Source: CAVVFX01 sp963747535 (lineage in GTDB: Bacteria; Acidobacteriota; Terriglobia; Bryobacterales; Bryobacteraceae). From it: a stretch of DNA of 64,000 nucleotides. Positions 35,028-46,073 of this stretch are shown here, piece after piece. Every line of letters begins with the position of its first letter. Position 1 is the stretch's first letter. The translations under genes were made by a program, and so were the position numbers. The DNA is taken from NCBI GenBank assembly GCA_963747535.1, contig CAVVFX010000019.1:124001-188000 (forward strand), in the 5' to 3' direction. The notes under the pieces were generated by a model. The model was not told where the DNA came from. It saw nothing but the letters and a program-made list of their open reading frames with translations, and did not search any database.

Positions 35028-35367
35028 CCAATCGAAAATCGCATGCCGGCCACTTCAGAAACCCAAGATGCGGCAGTTCGGCACAACCGTGGGGCAGACC
35101 ATCGTTTTTCGTGGTCTGCCAGCTGCCGCTCGCGGCGAGTTTATGGCCCGGACCTCCGCAGATTTATCGCTGTAGGCCGGCCGCCCAGCCGAAATCCCCT
35201 GCCCGCCAGCGCAAACATTGGACTGGCAAGGGCGGTGCGGACGTTTCGCAGCCGCGCAGCCAGTTGACAGACTAGAGCCTGTCTCACAGGTACAATAAAT
35301 TGATCCAACATACGACTGTCGTCGACGATTTCCGTCCGACAGCCTCGTCTTCATCAGGAGAGAGTTT
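35028..35367. other. repeat-filled intergenic region before gnd
   Basis: No gene. Contains family A at 35094-35119, a decayed family D relative at ~35175-35265 and a decayed family C stem (GACAGACTAGAGCCTGTC type) at ~35265-35285. Confidence 0.6.
35094..35119. repeat. palindromic repeat family A, copy 2 (inverted)
   Basis: GCAGACCA at 35094-35101 pairs with TGGTCTGC at 35112-35119. Read on the other strand it differs from copy 1 at one loop base. Confidence 0.85.
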
Positions 35368-36828
<1,461 letters not shown>

Positions 36829-36846
36829 ACGAAACAGCGAGTAAAC

Positions 36847-37929
36847 ATGAGCAACGCACTGAATATCAAATCCGACGGCGCCCTCGACTTCCTGTCACTC
36901 GGCGCCCTGGTCCACCGTCTGGACCCTGGCATCATCCCCTTCCGCAAGGCGCATGAGGTCGCCATCCACGTCAGCGGAGGGGAGTTCAACGTCGCCGCGA
37001 ATCTCTCCGATGCATTCGGCATGAGAACCGGCATCTGCAGCGCGATGTCGCGTTATCCCATCGGCGACCTGATTGCAGAGCGCGTCCGCGCCATGGGGGT
37101 CAAGCCTTTTTATAAATACTTCGACCACGATGGCGTCACCGGCCCGAATATGGCAACGGTGTACAGCGATCGCGGGCACGGTATCCGCGGACCGGTGGTG
37201 TTCTACAATCGCGCCAACGAAGCCGGCGCGCTGCTCAAGCCCGGCGACTTCAACTGGAAAGAGATCTTCGGCAACGGCGTCCGCTGGTTCCATAGCGGCG
37301 GCATCTTTGCGGCCTTGTCGGAGACCACCGGCGAGCTCATCATCGAAGCCATGCAGGCTGCCAAGGAGTCCGGCGCGGTGACGTCGTTCGACCTGAACTT
37401 CCGCGCCAAACTCTGGAAGATTTTCGGCGGCGAGAGTCGCGCCGTTTCGGTGATTGACCGCATCGTGAAGAATGTCGATGTACTGGTGGGCAACGAAGAG
37501 GATCTGCAAAAGGGACTGGGCATCCCCGGACCCGAAGTTGCGGCGAAATCCAAGCTCGATCCCAGCGCATTCTTCGGCATGATGGACAACGTGCTCAAGA
37601 AGCATCCGCACATCAAGGTCGTGGCGACCACGCTGCGCGAAGTCCACTCGACCAACCATCACGGCTGGAGCGCAGTGGCGTGGATCGACGGCAAGACGTA
37701 CCAGGCGCCGGAAGCCACTCTCCACGTGGTGGACCGCGTGGGCGGAGGCGACGGTTACGCAGCCGGGTTCTTCTACGGGCTGCTCAATGGAGAGAGTCCC
37801 GAGACTGCCGTGCGGCTCGGCTGGGCGCATGGAGCGTTGCTCACCACCTACCCCGGCGACACGACCATGGCGACTCTCGACGAAGTCCTTGCATTTGCGG
37901 CGGGAGGCAGCGCGCGGATTCAGCGGTAG
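36847..37929 (+). CDS. PfkB-family carbohydrate kinase (2-keto-3-deoxygluconate-kinase-like)
   Basis: 360 residues. The ribokinase fold shows GGEFNVAANLSDAFG at the substrate side, SFDLNFRAKLW, VLVGNEEDLQ and the PfkB signature 2 VVDRVGGGDGYAAGFFYGLL with the catalytic Asp in GGGDG. Closest in style to 2-keto-3-deoxygluconate kinases. Together with gnd and the GH28 gene behind it this suggests sugar-acid catabolism, for instance from galacturonate, but the substrate is inferred from context. Confidence 0.9.
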   Translation: MSNALNIKSDGALDFLSLGALVHRLDPGIIPFRKAHEVAIHVSGGEFNVAANLSDAFGMRTGICSAMSRYPIGDLIAERVRAMGVKPFYKYFDHDGVTGPNMATVYSDRGHGIRGPVVFYNRANEAGALLKPGDFNWKEIFGNGVRWFHSGGIFAALSETTGELIIEAMQAAKESGAVTSFDLNFRAKLWKIFGGESRAVSVIDRIVKNVDVLVGNEEDLQKGLGIPGPEVAAKSKLDPSAFFGMMDNVLKKHPHIKVVATTLREVHSTNHHGWSAVAWIDGKTYQAPEATLHVVDRVGGGDGYAAGFFYGLLNGESPETAVRLGWAHGALLTTYPGDTTMATLDEVLAFAAGGSARIQR

Positions 37930-37959
37930 TTTTTCAGTCGTCAGTTATCAGTTTTCAGC

Positions 37960-38000
37960 CTGCCGGCGATGGGTTTTCCTGTCGCCGGCAGTTTCCATTT
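37960..38000 (+). terminator. likely rho-independent terminator after the sugar kinase
   Basis: CTGCCGGCGA (37960-37969) pairs with TCGCCGGCAG (37982-37991), a perfect GC-rich 10-bp stem with a 12-nt loop, followed by TTTCCATTTTT. It stands 31 bp after the kinase stop and separates it from the GH28 gene. Confidence 0.6.
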
Positions 38001-38110
38001 TTGGACGCTTGGTCTTGGCTCACCAAGCGGCGGAACCGACTTGCGATAGATTACAGATTACAGGGTCTGTTAGTAAGTTTCACTCTAACGATTGGAAAAT
38101 GGGAGATATC

Positions 38111-39442
38111 ATGTCTGACCTGTTCTCACGCCGTGCGCTGCTGCTGGCGGCCATCCCGCTGGCGGCTGCAGTGCGCGACACGGACGTCACGGATTTCGGA
38201 GCGGTGGGCGATGGCGCCACCTTGAACACCAAGGCCTTGCAATCGGCCATCGACGCGTGCGCCAAACGTGGCGGCGGCACCGTACGGCTGCCTGCGGGGA
38301 GATTTCTCTCGGGCACGCTATCCCTGAAGAGCGGTGTCCATCTGCATCTGGATGCCGGAGCGGTCCTGCTCGGCAGCACGCGTCTCGATGATTATCCAGT
38401 TACGCCGGGCGGTTTCCGAAGTTACGTCGACACTTACACCGACAAGAGCCTTCTCTATGCGGAAAATGCGGAGAACATCGGCATTGGCGGCGCGGGTTGT
38501 ATCGACGGTCAGGGAAAGTCGTTCCACGGACCTTACAAGGTGCGCCCGTATCTGATGCGCCTCATCTCGTGCCGCGGAGCGGAGGTGAGGGATGTGACGA
38601 TCCGCAACTCTCCGATGTGGGTGCAGCACTACCTGAACTGCGAGGACGTGCATATCCAAGGCATCACGGTGAACAGCCACGTCAATGTGAATAACGATGG
38701 TATTGATATCGATGGCTGCCGACGCGTCCGCATTTCAGACTGCAATATTTCTTCGGGTGACGACGCGATCGTCCTGAAAGCCACCGCCGATGTGGTCTGC
38801 CGCGACGTCGTGGTGTCGAACTGCGTTCTCAGCAGCGATTGCAATGCCTTGAAGCTGGGCACCGAGAGCAATGGCGGATTCGAGAATATCGCCTTCTCCA
38901 ACTGCACGATTTATGACACCAGGCTCGCCGGCATCGCCTTGGAGATGGTGGACGGAGGACCTCTCGATGGCGTGAGCGTCAACAATATCGTCATGAGAGG
39001 CGTGGGCACGCCGATTTTTATGCGCCTGGGCAATCGAGCACGGCCCTACCGCGAAGGTGATCCTCGTCCCGGTATGGGTACATTTCGAAATGTCCAGATT
39101 ACCAACGTGCAAGCTGTTGGGGCGGGCAACACAGGATGTGCGATTGCAGGACTCCCGGGCGGCCGGATAGAGGACGTGACTATCGAGAACATCCGTATCG
39201 AGTTTGCGGGTGGCGGCACTGACGAGGACGCCAGACGATCCGTTCCCGAGAATCCGGACAAATACCCGGAGCATTCGATGTTCGGCAGGTTGCCGGCCTA
39301 TGGGTTCTACGTGCGCCACGCGCGAGGCATCCGCTTCCGGAATCTTCGTCTGACCACGCTAAAATCCGACGCGCGGCCTGCCGTGGTGAAGGATGACGTG
39401 GAAGACGTGCCGGTGGAGGCCGTCCGCCCCACGCGGTCATAA
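38111..39442 (+). CDS. glycoside hydrolase family 28 (polygalacturonase-like), copy 2
   Basis: 443 residues from the ATG at 38111, which has GGGAGA upstream; the open frame is longer but begins inside the kinase gene. The leader FSRRALLLAAIPLAAAV is twin-arginine-like. The beta-helix starts TDFGAVGDGATLNTKAL; catalytic aspartates are in NNDGIDIDG and SSGDDAIVLK, with KLGTESNGGFENI after. It resembles the GH28 protein at 59302-60969 more than the one at 26664-28238. Likely acts on pectin-type polysaccharide in the periplasm. Confidence 0.92.
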   Translation: MSDLFSRRALLLAAIPLAAAVRDTDVTDFGAVGDGATLNTKALQSAIDACAKRGGGTVRLPAGRFLSGTLSLKSGVHLHLDAGAVLLGSTRLDDYPVTPGGFRSYVDTYTDKSLLYAENAENIGIGGAGCIDGQGKSFHGPYKVRPYLMRLISCRGAEVRDVTIRNSPMWVQHYLNCEDVHIQGITVNSHVNVNNDGIDIDGCRRVRISDCNISSGDDAIVLKATADVVCRDVVVSNCVLSSDCNALKLGTESNGGFENIAFSNCTIYDTRLAGIALEMVDGGPLDGVSVNNIVMRGVGTPIFMRLGNRARPYREGDPRPGMGTFRNVQITNVQAVGAGNTGCAIAGLPGGRIEDVTIENIRIEFAGGGTDEDARRSVPENPDKYPEHSMFGRLPAYGFYVRHARGIRFRNLRLTTLKSDARPAVVKDDVEDVPVEAVRPTRS

Positions 39443-39463
39443 ATAAGTTTAGCGGGATAAGAC

Positions 39464-40264
39464 ATGGAAACAGAACTTCAGATAGAAACCGGGATTCTCT
39501 TTACGCGAATCGAACAGAACGGCACAGCATGGGCGGAGATCACTCTCAACCGTCCGGAGAAAGGAAATGCTCTGACCAGGCCGATGCTCGAACAGTTGGC
39601 GAGCAGCGTCTCGGAAATTGAGTCGGACCGGTCGCTGCGCGCGGTTGTCCTGCGTGCCCGCGGCCGCTTCTTCTGTACCGGCGGCGACATTAAGGCCTGG
39701 GGAGCGTTGACCCCCCATGAGATGGCACGGGATTGGATCCTTCCCGGCATCCAGGTACTGGATCGCATTGCGTCGCTTCCCCAACCGGTGATTGCGGTCC
39801 TGTCCGGCCACGCTCTTGGCGGAGGGCTGGAACTCGCGCTGGCCGCTGACCTGCGCATTGCCGTTCGCTCCGCAAAATTGGGCGTTCCGGAAGTGGCGAT
39901 CGGGATGATCTCCGGCTGGGGAGGCGTTCGCCACCTTGCCGAGACTATCGGAGTCGCGCGGGCAAGCCACATGACCTTGTTAGGACTCCCCATTACCGCC
40001 GCGCAGGCGCTCGATTGGGGACTGGTCACCGCAGTTGCCGAAGATCCCGCCGACCTGGAGCAGCAACTCGGAGTGTGGCTGACGAGACTCTGCGACAATG
40101 GGCCCGCTGCCATGGCTCTGACGAAAGGCATTCTCGCGACGATGCACCTGGACCTGCGTCAGCACCACGCGAGCGCGGCCGCCCAGGCGGCGAGTACGGA
40201 AGAGTGCAAGGAAGGCGTGCGCGCCTTCAACGAGAAGCGGAAGCCGGTCTTTCGCAACTGCTAA
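39464..40264 (+). CDS. enoyl-CoA hydratase/isomerase family protein
   Basis: 266 residues, crotonase fold. The oxyanion-hole segments are CTGGDIKAWG and GHALGGGLELALAADLRIA, and VPEVAIGMISGWGGVRHLAE is the region where one catalytic acid usually sits (Glu in VPEVAIG). It may hydrate an enoyl-CoA or act on another acyl-CoA. A CoA-transferase gene follows after 13 bp, so the pair probably activates and degrades a short or branched carboxylic acid. Confidence 0.93.
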   Translation: METELQIETGILFTRIEQNGTAWAEITLNRPEKGNALTRPMLEQLASSVSEIESDRSLRAVVLRARGRFFCTGGDIKAWGALTPHEMARDWILPGIQVLDRIASLPQPVIAVLSGHALGGGLELALAADLRIAVRSAKLGVPEVAIGMISGWGGVRHLAETIGVARASHMTLLGLPITAAQALDWGLVTAVAEDPADLEQQLGVWLTRLCDNGPAAMALTKGILATMHLDLRQHHASAAAQAASTEECKEGVRAFNEKRKPVFRNC

Positions 40265-40277
40265 AGAGATACTCGAC

Positions 40278-41813
40278 ATGCGCACCACGCGATTCGTGAA
40301 TGCCGCCGAAGCCGCGGCCCTGATCAAGGATGGCGACACCGTCGCAATCAGCGGCAATGGCGCCGGAATGATCTCCGCCGAAGCGGTCTTTGCCGCTGTT
40401 GAGCAACGCTTCCTGGAAACGGGGCACCCGCGCGGCCTGACCCTGGTACACTCGCTCGGCCTCGGAGATCGCGGCGTGTTGGGCACCAATCGATTCGCGC
40501 ATGAAGGCATGCTCCGCAAGATCATCGCCTCCCACTTCACGTGGTCGCCGAGAATACAGCAACTCATTCGCGAGGAGAAGGTAGAAGCCTACTGTTTCCC
40601 AGGCGGCGCGATCCAGCAACTGCTGCGTGAAATTGGCGCCGGACGCCCTGGTTTGTTCACCCACTCCGGGCTGGGAACTTTCGTCGATCCGCGCCAGGAC
40701 GGCGGCCGCTGCAACCTGCGCAGCGAAGAAGCGCTCGTCGAATTGCTGCACATCGACGGCAAGGAAGTGTTGCGCTACAAGCCCTTCAAAGTCGACGTCG
40801 CCATCATTCGTGGTACCTATGCTGACACCCGCGGCAATCTCAGCCCTGAAGAGGAAGCCGTCGATGCGGACATCCACACCATCGCACTCGCGGCTCATAA
40901 TACCGGCGGGGTCGTCATTGCACAGGTCCGGCAGGTGGTGGAAGCGGGATCCCTCCACTCGCGTAGCGTACGCGTGCCCGGCATCATGGTCGACGCCGTG
41001 GTGGAGGAACCGGGACAGCAGCAATTCTACGATCTGGGCTATGATCCCGCCATTAGTGGTTCACGCCGCGCTCATCTCGCGGGAACGCTCGGTGCCGGGA
41101 TTCCCGCCAAGCTGGAACGACGTATTATCGCGCGCCGGGCTGCCCTGGAACTGCGCGCCGGCGCGTCGCTGAACTTCGGTTTTGGTATTCCGGGGGGAAT
41201 CTTCGGAGTCATCGCGGAACAGGGCATCGGGAGCGATTTATGGATGAGTGTCGAACAGGGAACGCACAACGGCGAAATGCTGGATGAGCACCTCTTTGGG
41301 GCCGCGCGCAACACCGACGCAATCATCCCGTCCATCGAGCAATTCGATTACTACAGCGGAGGAGGAATCGACATCACCTTCCTCGGCATGGGCGAGGCCG
41401 ATTCCGCCGGCAACGTGAATGTGTCTCATCTCGGCGGCAATCTGATCGGTCCTGGGGGTTTTATGGAGATCGCTCAAAACGCGAAAAAGGTAGTTTTCTG
41501 CGGAACCTTCGATGCCCAGGGCGCTCGCCTCGAGTGGTCGCAAGGACGTCTGACGGTCCTGCAGCCAGGGAAGGTGCGCAAGTTCGTCAACCAGGTCGAA
41601 CGCATTACCTTTGCCGCCGCATATGCGCGCAGGATCGACCAGGAAGTACTCTACGTCACCGAACGGGCCGTATTCCGGCTCGCTCAGGAAGGCCTCGAGT
41701 TAATCGAGGTCGCGCCGGGCATCGAGATAGAACGCGACATCCTGCCCTACATGGATTTCCGTCCGCACGTCTCTGCAGTTGCGGCCATGCCTCCCTCGGT
41801 CTTTGCCGGGTGA
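40278..41813 (+). CDS. family I CoA-transferase (acetate/propionate or 3-oxoacid CoA-transferase-like), fused alpha and beta
   Basis: 511 residues, both halves in one chain. The N-terminal half has the LIKDGDTVAISGNGAG start and GLFTHSGLGTFVDPRQDGG; the C-terminal half has LNFGFGIPGGI and SVEQGTHNG, where the Glu is the expected catalytic residue that forms the enzyme-CoA thioester. It resembles acetate/propionate CoA-transferases rather than two-gene oxoacid transferases. Operon with the enoyl-CoA hydratase; convergent with the epimerase gene. Confidence 0.92.
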   Translation: MRTTRFVNAAEAAALIKDGDTVAISGNGAGMISAEAVFAAVEQRFLETGHPRGLTLVHSLGLGDRGVLGTNRFAHEGMLRKIIASHFTWSPRIQQLIREEKVEAYCFPGGAIQQLLREIGAGRPGLFTHSGLGTFVDPRQDGGRCNLRSEEALVELLHIDGKEVLRYKPFKVDVAIIRGTYADTRGNLSPEEEAVDADIHTIALAAHNTGGVVIAQVRQVVEAGSLHSRSVRVPGIMVDAVVEEPGQQQFYDLGYDPAISGSRRAHLAGTLGAGIPAKLERRIIARRAALELRAGASLNFGFGIPGGIFGVIAEQGIGSDLWMSVEQGTHNGEMLDEHLFGAARNTDAIIPSIEQFDYYSGGGIDITFLGMGEADSAGNVNVSHLGGNLIGPGGFMEIAQNAKKVVFCGTFDAQGARLEWSQGRLTVLQPGKVRKFVNQVERITFAAAYARRIDQEVLYVTERAVFRLAQEGLELIEVAPGIEIERDILPYMDFRPHVSAVAAMPPSVFAG

Positions 41814-41819
41814 GGGCGT

Positions 41820-42713
41820 TTATTTCGGCTCGGAGCCGAAAACCTTTTCCGCATACTCACGGCTGATCCTGATATCGTCCTCGAGCGGGCGAGTCGGATT
41901 CGTACCATTCTCATACGCCAGTTCCACTCCGATCAGCCCTTGGTACTGGATTGACTGCAGGAACTTCGCGACCGCCCGATAGTCGACGTCGCCGTCACCA
42001 AGGCTCTCGCTCCACACGCCGTTCACCGAGTTTCTCACGTGCAGGCTGGCAATTCTTTGGCCGCACTCCTTTAGCAGTTCCATCGGATCCTGCTTGCCGC
42101 GATATACCCAGTGCACGTCCACGCAGAACCACACCAGCTTAGGATCGGTATGCTGCAGGTTGCTTCGCCATTCCCGGGCCCCTTCCGCCATGTCAGGATC
42201 GTGCTGGTGCAGCATCAGCCGCATGCCCCGGTCTTTGAGGCGCTGGCCGAGGCGGTTTAGAGAATTTGCCTCGACCGCCAACTCGTGGTCCGTCTTTCGT
42301 TCACGGGCCTTCTTCGGGTTGCAATTGGTATTGATCCAGCCGGTGTGTAGTTCTTTCGCCGCGTCGGCTGTGGCTAGGATCTCGGTAATGGTCTGCTCTA
42401 CCGCCTCAGCATCATGAAACGAGCTTCCATGGTAAACCACCGGAACTTCGAAGTTGTAGCGCCGCACCAACGCCGCGGTGGTCTCCCGCAGGTCCGGGGT
42501 CAGGAAGGAGTTGAGCAACTCCATCCGCCGGTAGCCGGCGCGTTGTGCCGCCGGAAACAGTTGTCCGAGTCCCTCTGCCAGCGGGATCTTCTCCTTTTGG
42601 AAATACTGCGTCCAGACGTAGGGTTGCAGCATCAGCTTCGGCTCGTAGCCGGACCTTGCCTGCAAGCCCGCAACTGCCGTCAATCCCGCAATGAAGTCTC
42701 GTCGTGTCGTCAT
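41820..42713 (-). CDS. sugar phosphate isomerase/epimerase (xylose-isomerase-like TIM barrel), exported
   Basis: 297 residues from the ATG at 42713. The leader MTTRRDFIAGLTAVAGL has a twin-arginine motif, so the folded enzyme is probably exported. The AP-endonuclease-2-like barrel shows AGYRRMELLNSFL, INTNCNPKKARERKTDHELAVE, LMLHQHDPDMAEG, FCVDVHWVYRG, SLHVRNSVNG and GLIGVELAYENG, with Glu/Asp/His ligands of a divalent metal. The substrate is not known. Only six bases separate it from the CoA-transferase stop on the other strand. Confidence 0.88.
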   Translation of the reverse strand: MTTRRDFIAGLTAVAGLQARSGYEPKLMLQPYVWTQYFQKEKIPLAEGLGQLFPAAQRAGYRRMELLNSFLTPDLRETTAALVRRYNFEVPVVYHGSSFHDAEAVEQTITEILATADAAKELHTGWINTNCNPKKARERKTDHELAVEANSLNRLGQRLKDRGMRLMLHQHDPDMAEGAREWRSNLQHTDPKLVWFCVDVHWVYRGKQDPMELLKECGQRIASLHVRNSVNGVWSESLGDGDVDYRAVAKFLQSIQYQGLIGVELAYENGTNPTRPLEDDIRISREYAEKVFGSEPK

Positions 42714-42839
42714 AATCCAGACTCCCATTCATTCTCATACAAGCAGCCCGGTTCGGTCGGCGCAGCGCCTGGATCGGCGCTTAGCGGGAGGCCAACAAAT
42801 GTGAGAACCAGACGGAGTTCAAGCTTGTAGAATTGGCAG

Positions 42840-43319
42840 CTATTCGAACTGGATTTGGGCGATCACCAGATCGGGCATCGCCTGGTTCCAACCTTGCGGC
42901 GGGTTCTCGAACGCCAGGCGGAACGGCTTCGTCTCACCCGGCTTCAGACCGGCCTTGCCGACCACCGTCGCGAGTTCCCTGCGGATCGTTTGGCCGTACA
43001 CATTGCGAAAAATGCAGTTCACCTGCACCAGCTTGACGCCGCGCTTCCCCACATTACTGACCTTTCCCAGAATTTCCACCAGCGACGAATTGATATAGCT
43101 CTCGGCCGCCTGCAGACCAACGTCGCTCAGCTTCAGGTTCGGCAGATAGTCCTTGGCCTCTTCGGTGAGCACTGGAGGAGGCGGTGGCGCCGGTTTCGGA
43201 GCAAAAGTCAAATATGCCGCCACGCCGCCGGCCAACAGGACGGCGATCACGCCAATCACGACGGGCGCGGATAGCGTAAACGCGGGCTTCTTTGTGGTTG
43301 TAGCTTTATCTTCCACCAA
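42840..43319 (-). CDS. membrane-anchored FxLYD-like protein behind tldE
   Basis: 159 residues. A charged N-terminus is followed by one transmembrane helix (VVIGVIAVLLAGGVAAYLTF), a proline-rich linker (PKPAPPPPPVL) and a beta-rich domain with SSLVEILGKVSNVGKRGVKLVQVNCIFRNVYG and GLKPGETKPFRLAFENPP. This resembles the FxLYD/DUF2393-type domains found outside the inner membrane. It overlaps the tldE stop by 14 bases, so it is in the same operon as the TldD/TldE protease; a role with it is only a suggestion. Confidence 0.75.
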   Translation of the reverse strand: MVEDKATTTKKPAFTLSAPVVIGVIAVLLAGGVAAYLTFAPKPAPPPPPVLTEEAKDYLPNLKLSDVGLQAAESYINSSLVEILGKVSNVGKRGVKLVQVNCIFRNVYGQTIRRELATVVGKAGLKPGETKPFRLAFENPPQGWNQAMPDLVIAQIQFE

Positions 43320-44649
43320 CGGTCATCTCCCCAATCATCAGGGTAGGCGATTCTATGGAGCCGCGGAAGCACAAATCGTTGCCAATGCCCACAATTCCGG
43401 AGAGCATCTCCTGCAGCGTCGACGCGATGGTCACTTCTGATACTGGAAACGCCAGTTCGCCGTCGCGGATCCAGATACCGGCAGCGCCCCGAGAGTAGTC
43501 GCCCGTGACGATATTCACGCCCTGGCCGATCAACTCTGTCACGAAGAAGCCATTCTTCACTCCGCGGATCAGTTCATCCTGACTCTCGGTTCCTTTCTCC
43601 AGATAGAAGTTACCATTGCTGATGCCCGCATTACCGGTAACTCCGCGGGACGCGTTCCCCGTGGTATGCATGCCAAGCTTTCGCGCCGCATAAGAATTCA
43701 GCAGATAGTTCCTCAGCACACCATTCTCAATCACGACAGTCCGCCGGCTGGGGACGCCTTCGTCATCGAAGGGCGAGGTGCCCATCAAGCCGGGTATAGT
43801 GCCGTCATCAATAACGTTTACGCTTTCCGCGGCGATCTTCTGTCCCAGTTTGCCGGCGAGGAACGACGCGCTGCGATAGATCGAGCGGCCATCCGCGGCT
43901 TCGAACAAGTGACCGAGCATCGACCGTGCGGTGCGCGGCTCAAAGATTACGGACACTTTCTGGGTCGCGACTTTCTGTGCGCCCAGCCGCCGGATGACAC
44001 GTGCCGCCGCGATCCGTCCCACTTCTTCGGGCTGGTCGAGTCCGGCCAGCCGTCGCGACGACGAATGCCAGTAGTCGCGCTCCATAACGGTGCCTTGCTT
44101 AGCCACCGGCATCACGCTGATGGAGCAGTAGCTGCTGCGATACTCTCCGGAAAAGCCGAGCGAATTCGAAAAAACACGACGTCCCGTATAAGTATCGAAG
44201 GATGCGCCCTTGGAGTTGGTAATGCGTGGATCGTAGGCGAGCGCGGCGGCTTCGGTGCGCCGCGCCAGTTCAATCTTCTCCGGCGTCGAAAGCGAGTCGA
44301 TGTCATCCGAGTAGAGTTGCAGATCGCCGTCCAGCTTGCCTAAGTCGTTTGCGTCCGGGAGACCGGCAAAGGGATCTTCGGTGGTAATTTCGCCGATCTG
44401 AAAGGCTGCATCGAGCATTTGGGCAATGCCTTCGGAAGTCAGATCCGACGTGTAGGACGATCCTACCCGTTTGCCCATCAGAATGCGGATTCCCGCGGAC
44501 CGCGAACCTGCTTCCTGCAGTGTCTCCACTTCCGCCATACGAACTGAAACCGAGAATTCATCGCCCTCGGACAACGTGCACTCCGCACCCGATGCGCCCC
44601 GAGCCATGGCCCTTTCGACAGCGCCAGCCGCGATATCCAATAAGTTCAA
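43306..44649 (-). CDS. pmbA: TldE/PmbA family metalloprotease subunit
   Basis: 447 residues. TldE is the partner subunit of TldD; the heterodimer digests small unfolded peptides and trims some ribosomal peptides. It lacks the HExxxH motif, as usual for the E subunit, and shows SAGIRILMGKRVGSSYTSDL, FDDEGVPSRRTVVIENGVL, YLLNSYAARKLG and NIVTGDYSRGAAGIWI. Its start overlaps the tldD end (four bases). Confidence 0.94.
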   Translation of the reverse strand: MNLLDIAAGAVERAMARGASGAECTLSEGDEFSVSVRMAEVETLQEAGSRSAGIRILMGKRVGSSYTSDLTSEGIAQMLDAAFQIGEITTEDPFAGLPDANDLGKLDGDLQLYSDDIDSLSTPEKIELARRTEAAALAYDPRITNSKGASFDTYTGRRVFSNSLGFSGEYRSSYCSISVMPVAKQGTVMERDYWHSSSRRLAGLDQPEEVGRIAAARVIRRLGAQKVATQKVSVIFEPRTARSMLGHLFEAADGRSIYRSASFLAGKLGQKIAAESVNVIDDGTIPGLMGTSPFDDEGVPSRRTVVIENGVLRNYLLNSYAARKLGMHTTGNASRGVTGNAGISNGNFYLEKGTESQDELIRGVKNGFFVTELIGQGVNIVTGDYSRGAAGIWIRDGELAFPVSEVTIASTLQEMLSGIVGIGNDLCFRGSIESPTLMIGEMTVGGR

Positions 44650-46073
44650 GCCGTGCCCCCCACCGTCATCTTGTCGATGCGAACGGTTGGAATCCCCACG
44701 CCGACAGGCACGCTCTGCCCTTCCTTACCGCAGATGCCGATGCCCTGATCGAGCTTCAGGTCATGGCCCACCATACTGACGTGGCGTAGCGCCTCAGGAC
44801 CGTTTCCGATCAACGTGGCATTGCGCACGGGCCGGGTGATCTTGCCGCCCTCGATGAGATAGCTTTCGGACGCGGAGAAAACAAAATTACCACTCGTGAT
44901 ATCCACTTGGCCACCGCCAAAATTCACGCAGTAAAGGCCTTTTTCGACCGACCGGATGATGTCTTCGGGATCGCTTTCTCCGGCCAGCATAAAGGTGTTG
45001 GTCATGCGCGGCAGGGGGATATGCTCGTAGCTCTCGCGCCGTCCGCTGCCGGTGGGGGCGGAGCTCATGATGCGGCTGGAGAGCTGGTCCTGCAGATAGC
45101 CGCGCAGTACACCGTTCTCGATGAGCACGTTGCGCTGCGTAGGATTGCCTTCGTCGTCGACGTTCAGCGATCCGCGGCGGCTGTCGATGGTGCCGTCGTC
45201 GACCACCGTGCAAAGTGGGCTTGCCACGAGTTCGCCGATGCGGCCGCTAAATGCCGACGTCCCCTTGCGATTGAAATCCGCTTCGAGGCCGTGCCCGACG
45301 GCTTCATGCAGCATCACGCCTGGCCAGCCCGGACCTAGCACTACAGTCGTTTCTCCAGCCGGCGCCTCTACTGCGTCCAGTTGCACGACAGCCTGGCGCG
45401 CGGCTTCGCAGGCGAACTGCTCGGGGGTTTTAACATCAAAGAAGGAGAGTTCGACGCGTCCGCCGCCGCCATCGTAACCGCTCTGTGGCGGACCACCGCC
45501 CTGGCGCGCCAGTACCGACACGTTCAAACGCGTCATCGGCTGGCGATCATAATTCAGCACTCCGGCGCTATTGGCGACCAGCACGTGCCGCAGACTGTCG
45601 GCGTAGGTTGCAGTGACCTGAAAAACCCGTGAATCGTATGCTCGGGCTGCGCGGTCGGCGCGTTTGACCAGTTCAACGCGTTCGTGTAGTCCCGTGTCTG
45701 TTGGGGCGGTCAGCACGGGATACAGATTGCGCCGCACTCCCTCGTGAAGTCCGACGGATTCTGCCTTCGCAGGTCCGGAAGCGATGCAGGCAGCTACTCG
45801 CGCGGCCTTGCGAATCTTATCGGGTTCCAGGTCGTCGCTGTGGGCGTAGCCCGTCCGCTCGCCGGAGATCACGCGCACGCCCACGCCCAGCGAGACGCCC
45901 TGCGTAGCTGACTTCACGATGCTCTCATCGATGCTGATCGCACTGGTGGCGAGGTATTCGAAATAGAGATCCGCATAGTCTCCGCCCTGCGACAAAGCCT
46001 CAGACAGATAGTTCTCGAGGTCACGAGTCTCAATGCCAAACTTCAAGGCGAAAAACGACTCGGAAAAGTTCAT
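44646..46073 (-). CDS. tldD: TldD family metalloprotease, catalytic subunit
   Basis: 475 residues. The zinc motif HEAVGHGLEAD (His256, Glu257, His261) marks it as the active subunit; the late Cys in GICGKEGQSVPVG fits the third ligand seen in TldD. Other marks are GVGVRVISGERTGYAHSDDL near the N-terminus and GKGTS/NRKGTSAFSGRIGE after the motif. First gene of a three-gene operon with tldE and the anchored protein. Confidence 0.95.
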   Translation of the reverse strand: MNFSESFFALKFGIETRDLENYLSEALSQGGDYADLYFEYLATSAISIDESIVKSATQGVSLGVGVRVISGERTGYAHSDDLEPDKIRKAARVAACIASGPAKAESVGLHEGVRRNLYPVLTAPTDTGLHERVELVKRADRAARAYDSRVFQVTATYADSLRHVLVANSAGVLNYDRQPMTRLNVSVLARQGGGPPQSGYDGGGGRVELSFFDVKTPEQFACEAARQAVVQLDAVEAPAGETTVVLGPGWPGVMLHEAVGHGLEADFNRKGTSAFSGRIGELVASPLCTVVDDGTIDSRRGSLNVDDEGNPTQRNVLIENGVLRGYLQDQLSSRIMSSAPTGSGRRESYEHIPLPRMTNTFMLAGESDPEDIIRSVEKGLYCVNFGGGQVDITSGNFVFSASESYLIEGGKITRPVRNATLIGNGPEALRHVSMVGHDLKLDQGIGICGKEGQSVPVGVGIPTVRIDKMTVGGTA

